From assembly GCA_048883105.1 (NCBI GenBank), contig JBHLQY010000086.1, positions 1-6,306 of the forward strand: a DNA stretch of 6,306 nucleotides. Direction: 5' to 3'. The notes below the pieces were generated by a model. That model searched no databases. It was not told the origin of the DNA and saw only the letters and a list, made by a program, of their open reading frames with translations. The DNA is from LW40-45 sp048883105. Lineage in GTDB: Archaea > Asgardarchaeota > Lokiarchaeia > Sigyniarchaeales > SOKP01. The translations under genes were made by a program, and so were the position numbers. Numbering within the stretch: position 1 is the stretch's first letter; each line of letters begins with the position of its first letter. This document shows positions 4,814 through 6,306 of the stretch, in pieces.

Positions 4814-6306
4814 ATGACAGGCAAATATATTTTAACTCATGACCTAGGAACATCGGGCAATAAAGCTGTTATATTTGACTTAAAATTAAATACTCTTTAT
4901 CAAACAAAAGTGAATTATCCGATTTATTACCCAAAGCAAGGGTACGTGGAACAGGAACCTGAGGATTTTTGGAATTCAGTACTTAGAGCAACTCACACTC
5001 TCGTTAACGAGAATAATATTAATCCCGATGATATTATAGGGTTAATCTTTGATTCCCAAGGAAATTGTACAATCCCAATAGATGAACAAGGGATTCCTCT
5101 AATGAAATGTATTAGTTGGCTTGACACTCGGGCTTCGACAATAACTCATAGATATTCAGAGGGAGAAGATTTGGTAGCGGGATATAATTTCGAAACACTT
5201 AATATGTTTATCGATAACACAGGGGGCGCTCCTGGATTGAATGGGAAGGATCCTATTTCTCATATTCAATGGATAAAAAAATATGAGACTGATATTTACG
5301 AAAGAACCTATAAATTTCTCAATGTAAAGGATTTTATAGTCTACAAATGCACAAATAATGCTATAATTTCTATAGATTTAGGTAATGTTTCATGGATGAT
5401 GGATTCAAACAAATTAAATTGGTCTGACAAAATATTAGATAAATTTGAAATAGACAAGCAAAAACTACCTGAAATAAAAAAATCAACTGATGTAGCAGGT
5501 TATCTTACTAAAAAAGTTGCTGAAGAACTAGGCTTAAAACCAGATACTCCCGTTTTTGTTGGATCTCTTGATTTTACTGCTGGTGCGCTGGGTTCTGGAG
5601 CTATAAACGAAAAGCAGCTTATCGTTGGTTTGGGAACGGCTGATTTTGTCGCAGCACATATTTCTGAAGAGAAAAGAAATATAGCATGTTACACAGGGAC
5701 CATGTATTCTGCTCAAAATTATTATTTATGTATTTCAAAACAAGAAACTGGAGCTGCTTGTCTTGATTGGATCGCAAATCAAATGTTTAAAGGTGAATTA
5801 GAGAAATATGAAAACAATCCAAAAGAACTATATAAATATTTGGATAATATTGTAGAAGAATCTAAAGCTGGCGCAAAAAATTTAATTTTTACTCCGTGGA
5901 TGTATGGAGAAAGAAGTCCCATAAATGATTCAAATGTTCGAGGAGGTTTTTATAATCTAAGCATTGACCATAAAAGAGCAGATCTTTTAAGAGCAGTATA
6001 TGAAGGAGTTGCATTTAATATCAAATGGGGATTAACTTATGTAGAAAGATTAGTAGGAAGGAGCAATCAGATTAATGCTATTGGAGGGGGTTCCAAATCA
6101 GATGTATGGTGCCAAATATTAGCAGATATTTTAGAAAAAAATATAAATAAAGTAGAAGAACCTGACTTAGCGAGTAATAGAGGTTTAGCTGTAATAGCTT
6201 TGGTTGGTTCAGGAATACTTAAGGATTTTTCGGAAGCAATACCATTAATTCAAATTGAAAAATCATTTACACCTAATCCAGATTCTAGAAAGATTTATAA
6301 AAAAAT
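4814..6306 (+). CDS. FGGY-family carbohydrate kinase (xylulokinase-like), 3' end cut by the window
   Basis: The frame is open from ATG 4814 to the window edge, giving 497 codons. FGGY kinases are about 490-520 residues, so only the last few to about 20 are likely missing. These cytosolic enzymes phosphorylate sugars or polyols with ATP. Visible motifs are the first phosphate loop HDLGTSGNKAVIFD (9-22), W102-L-D104-T-R106 of the sugar site, KDF in the family's KDY position, the probable catalytic base D253 in GSLDFTAGALGSG, the second phosphate motif GLGTADF (272-278), GERSP (365-369) and the adenosine motif GGGSKSDVW (424-432). The xylulokinase-type GQMHG sequence is replaced by FDSQGN, and a GGAPGLNGKDPIS segment matches a xylulokinase-like subgroup I recall from thermophiles and archaea. 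The substrate is therefore uncertain. It is divergent from the unrecognised membrane protein gene; no sugar transporter or other sugar gene is visible. Confidence 0.93.
   Translation, partial: MTGKYILTHDLGTSGNKAVIFDLKLNTLYQTKVNYPIYYPKQGYVEQEPEDFWNSVLRATHTLVNENNINPDDIIGLIFDSQGNCTIPIDEQGIPLMKCISWLDTRASTITHRYSEGEDLVAGYNFETLNMFIDNTGGAPGLNGKDPISHIQWIKKYETDIYERTYKFLNVKDFIVYKCTNNAIISIDLGNVSWMMDSNKLNWSDKILDKFEIDKQKLPEIKKSTDVAGYLTKKVAEELGLKPDTPVFVGSLDFTAGALGSGAINEKQLIVGLGTADFVAAHISEEKRNIACYTGTMYSAQNYYLCISKQETGAACLDWIANQMFKGELEKYENNPKELYKYLDNIVEESKAGAKNLIFTPWMYGERSPINDSNVRGGFYNLSIDHKRADLLRAVYEGVAFNIKWGLTYVERLVGRSNQINAIGGGSKSDVWCQILADILEKNINKVEEPDLASNRGLAVIALVGSGILKDFSEAIPLIQIEKSFTPNPDSRKIYKK

Noticed and set aside
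5534..5716. Minus-strand open frame of 60 codons rich in cysteine
   Set aside because: Antisense to the FGGY catalytic aspartate and phosphate motifs; the cysteines arise from complementing conserved codons, with no spacing typical of a metal site.

Overview
The window is about 30% G+C by eye and gene-dense. It looks archaeal. The evidence is TATA-like boxes (two with an A/G-rich BRE-like stretch upstream) about 25-50 bases before several starts, one start that looks leaderless, GGTGA- or GGAG-type ribosome binding sites before others, two TTG starts, and a separate alpha-type chain of an ADP-forming acyl-CoA synthetase, an enzyme class typical of archaea. The low G+C, lysine-rich proteins and an unfamiliar membrane-anchored protein would fit an Asgard (Lokiarchaeia-like) genome. 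That placement is inference; there is no rRNA or other marker gene here.

Layout. Positions 60-2287 hold three minus-strand genes: an acyl-CoA synthetase (NDP-forming) alpha-type protein (2287 to 800), then a DsrE-family protein (666 to 307) and a TusA-family sulfur carrier (287 to 60). The last two are 19 bases apart and almost certainly form an operon. A LysR-type regulator (2486-3379, plus) is divergent from the synthetase across 198 bases that contain a 12-bp perfect palindrome. The regulator converges on an unrecognised 423-residue protein (4653 to 3382, minus) with a C-terminal membrane hairpin. Their stop codons are 2 bases apart and lie symmetrically in a 14-bp palindrome. That protein is divergent, across 160 bases, from an FGGY-family carbohydrate kinase (4814 onward, plus) that runs off the right edge nearly complete.

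How the parts may work together. DsrE and TusA form a sulfur (persulfide) relay in known systems. The LysR regulator has an effector-domain signature I associate with the CysL/CbbR-like branch, so a sulfur- or selenium-linked regulon covering the synthetase and the carriers is a reasonable hypothesis, not a demonstrated one. The synthetase chain carries the catalytic histidine but no ATP-grasp domain, so it should need a beta subunit encoded elsewhere. The kinase and the membrane protein share only an intergenic region.

No stretch longer than 300 bases lacks a gene. I saw no tRNA, rRNA, CRISPR array, insertion sequence or attachment site. The least explained items are the 423-residue membrane protein and a nested inverted repeat (673-719) just upstream of the dsrE start.
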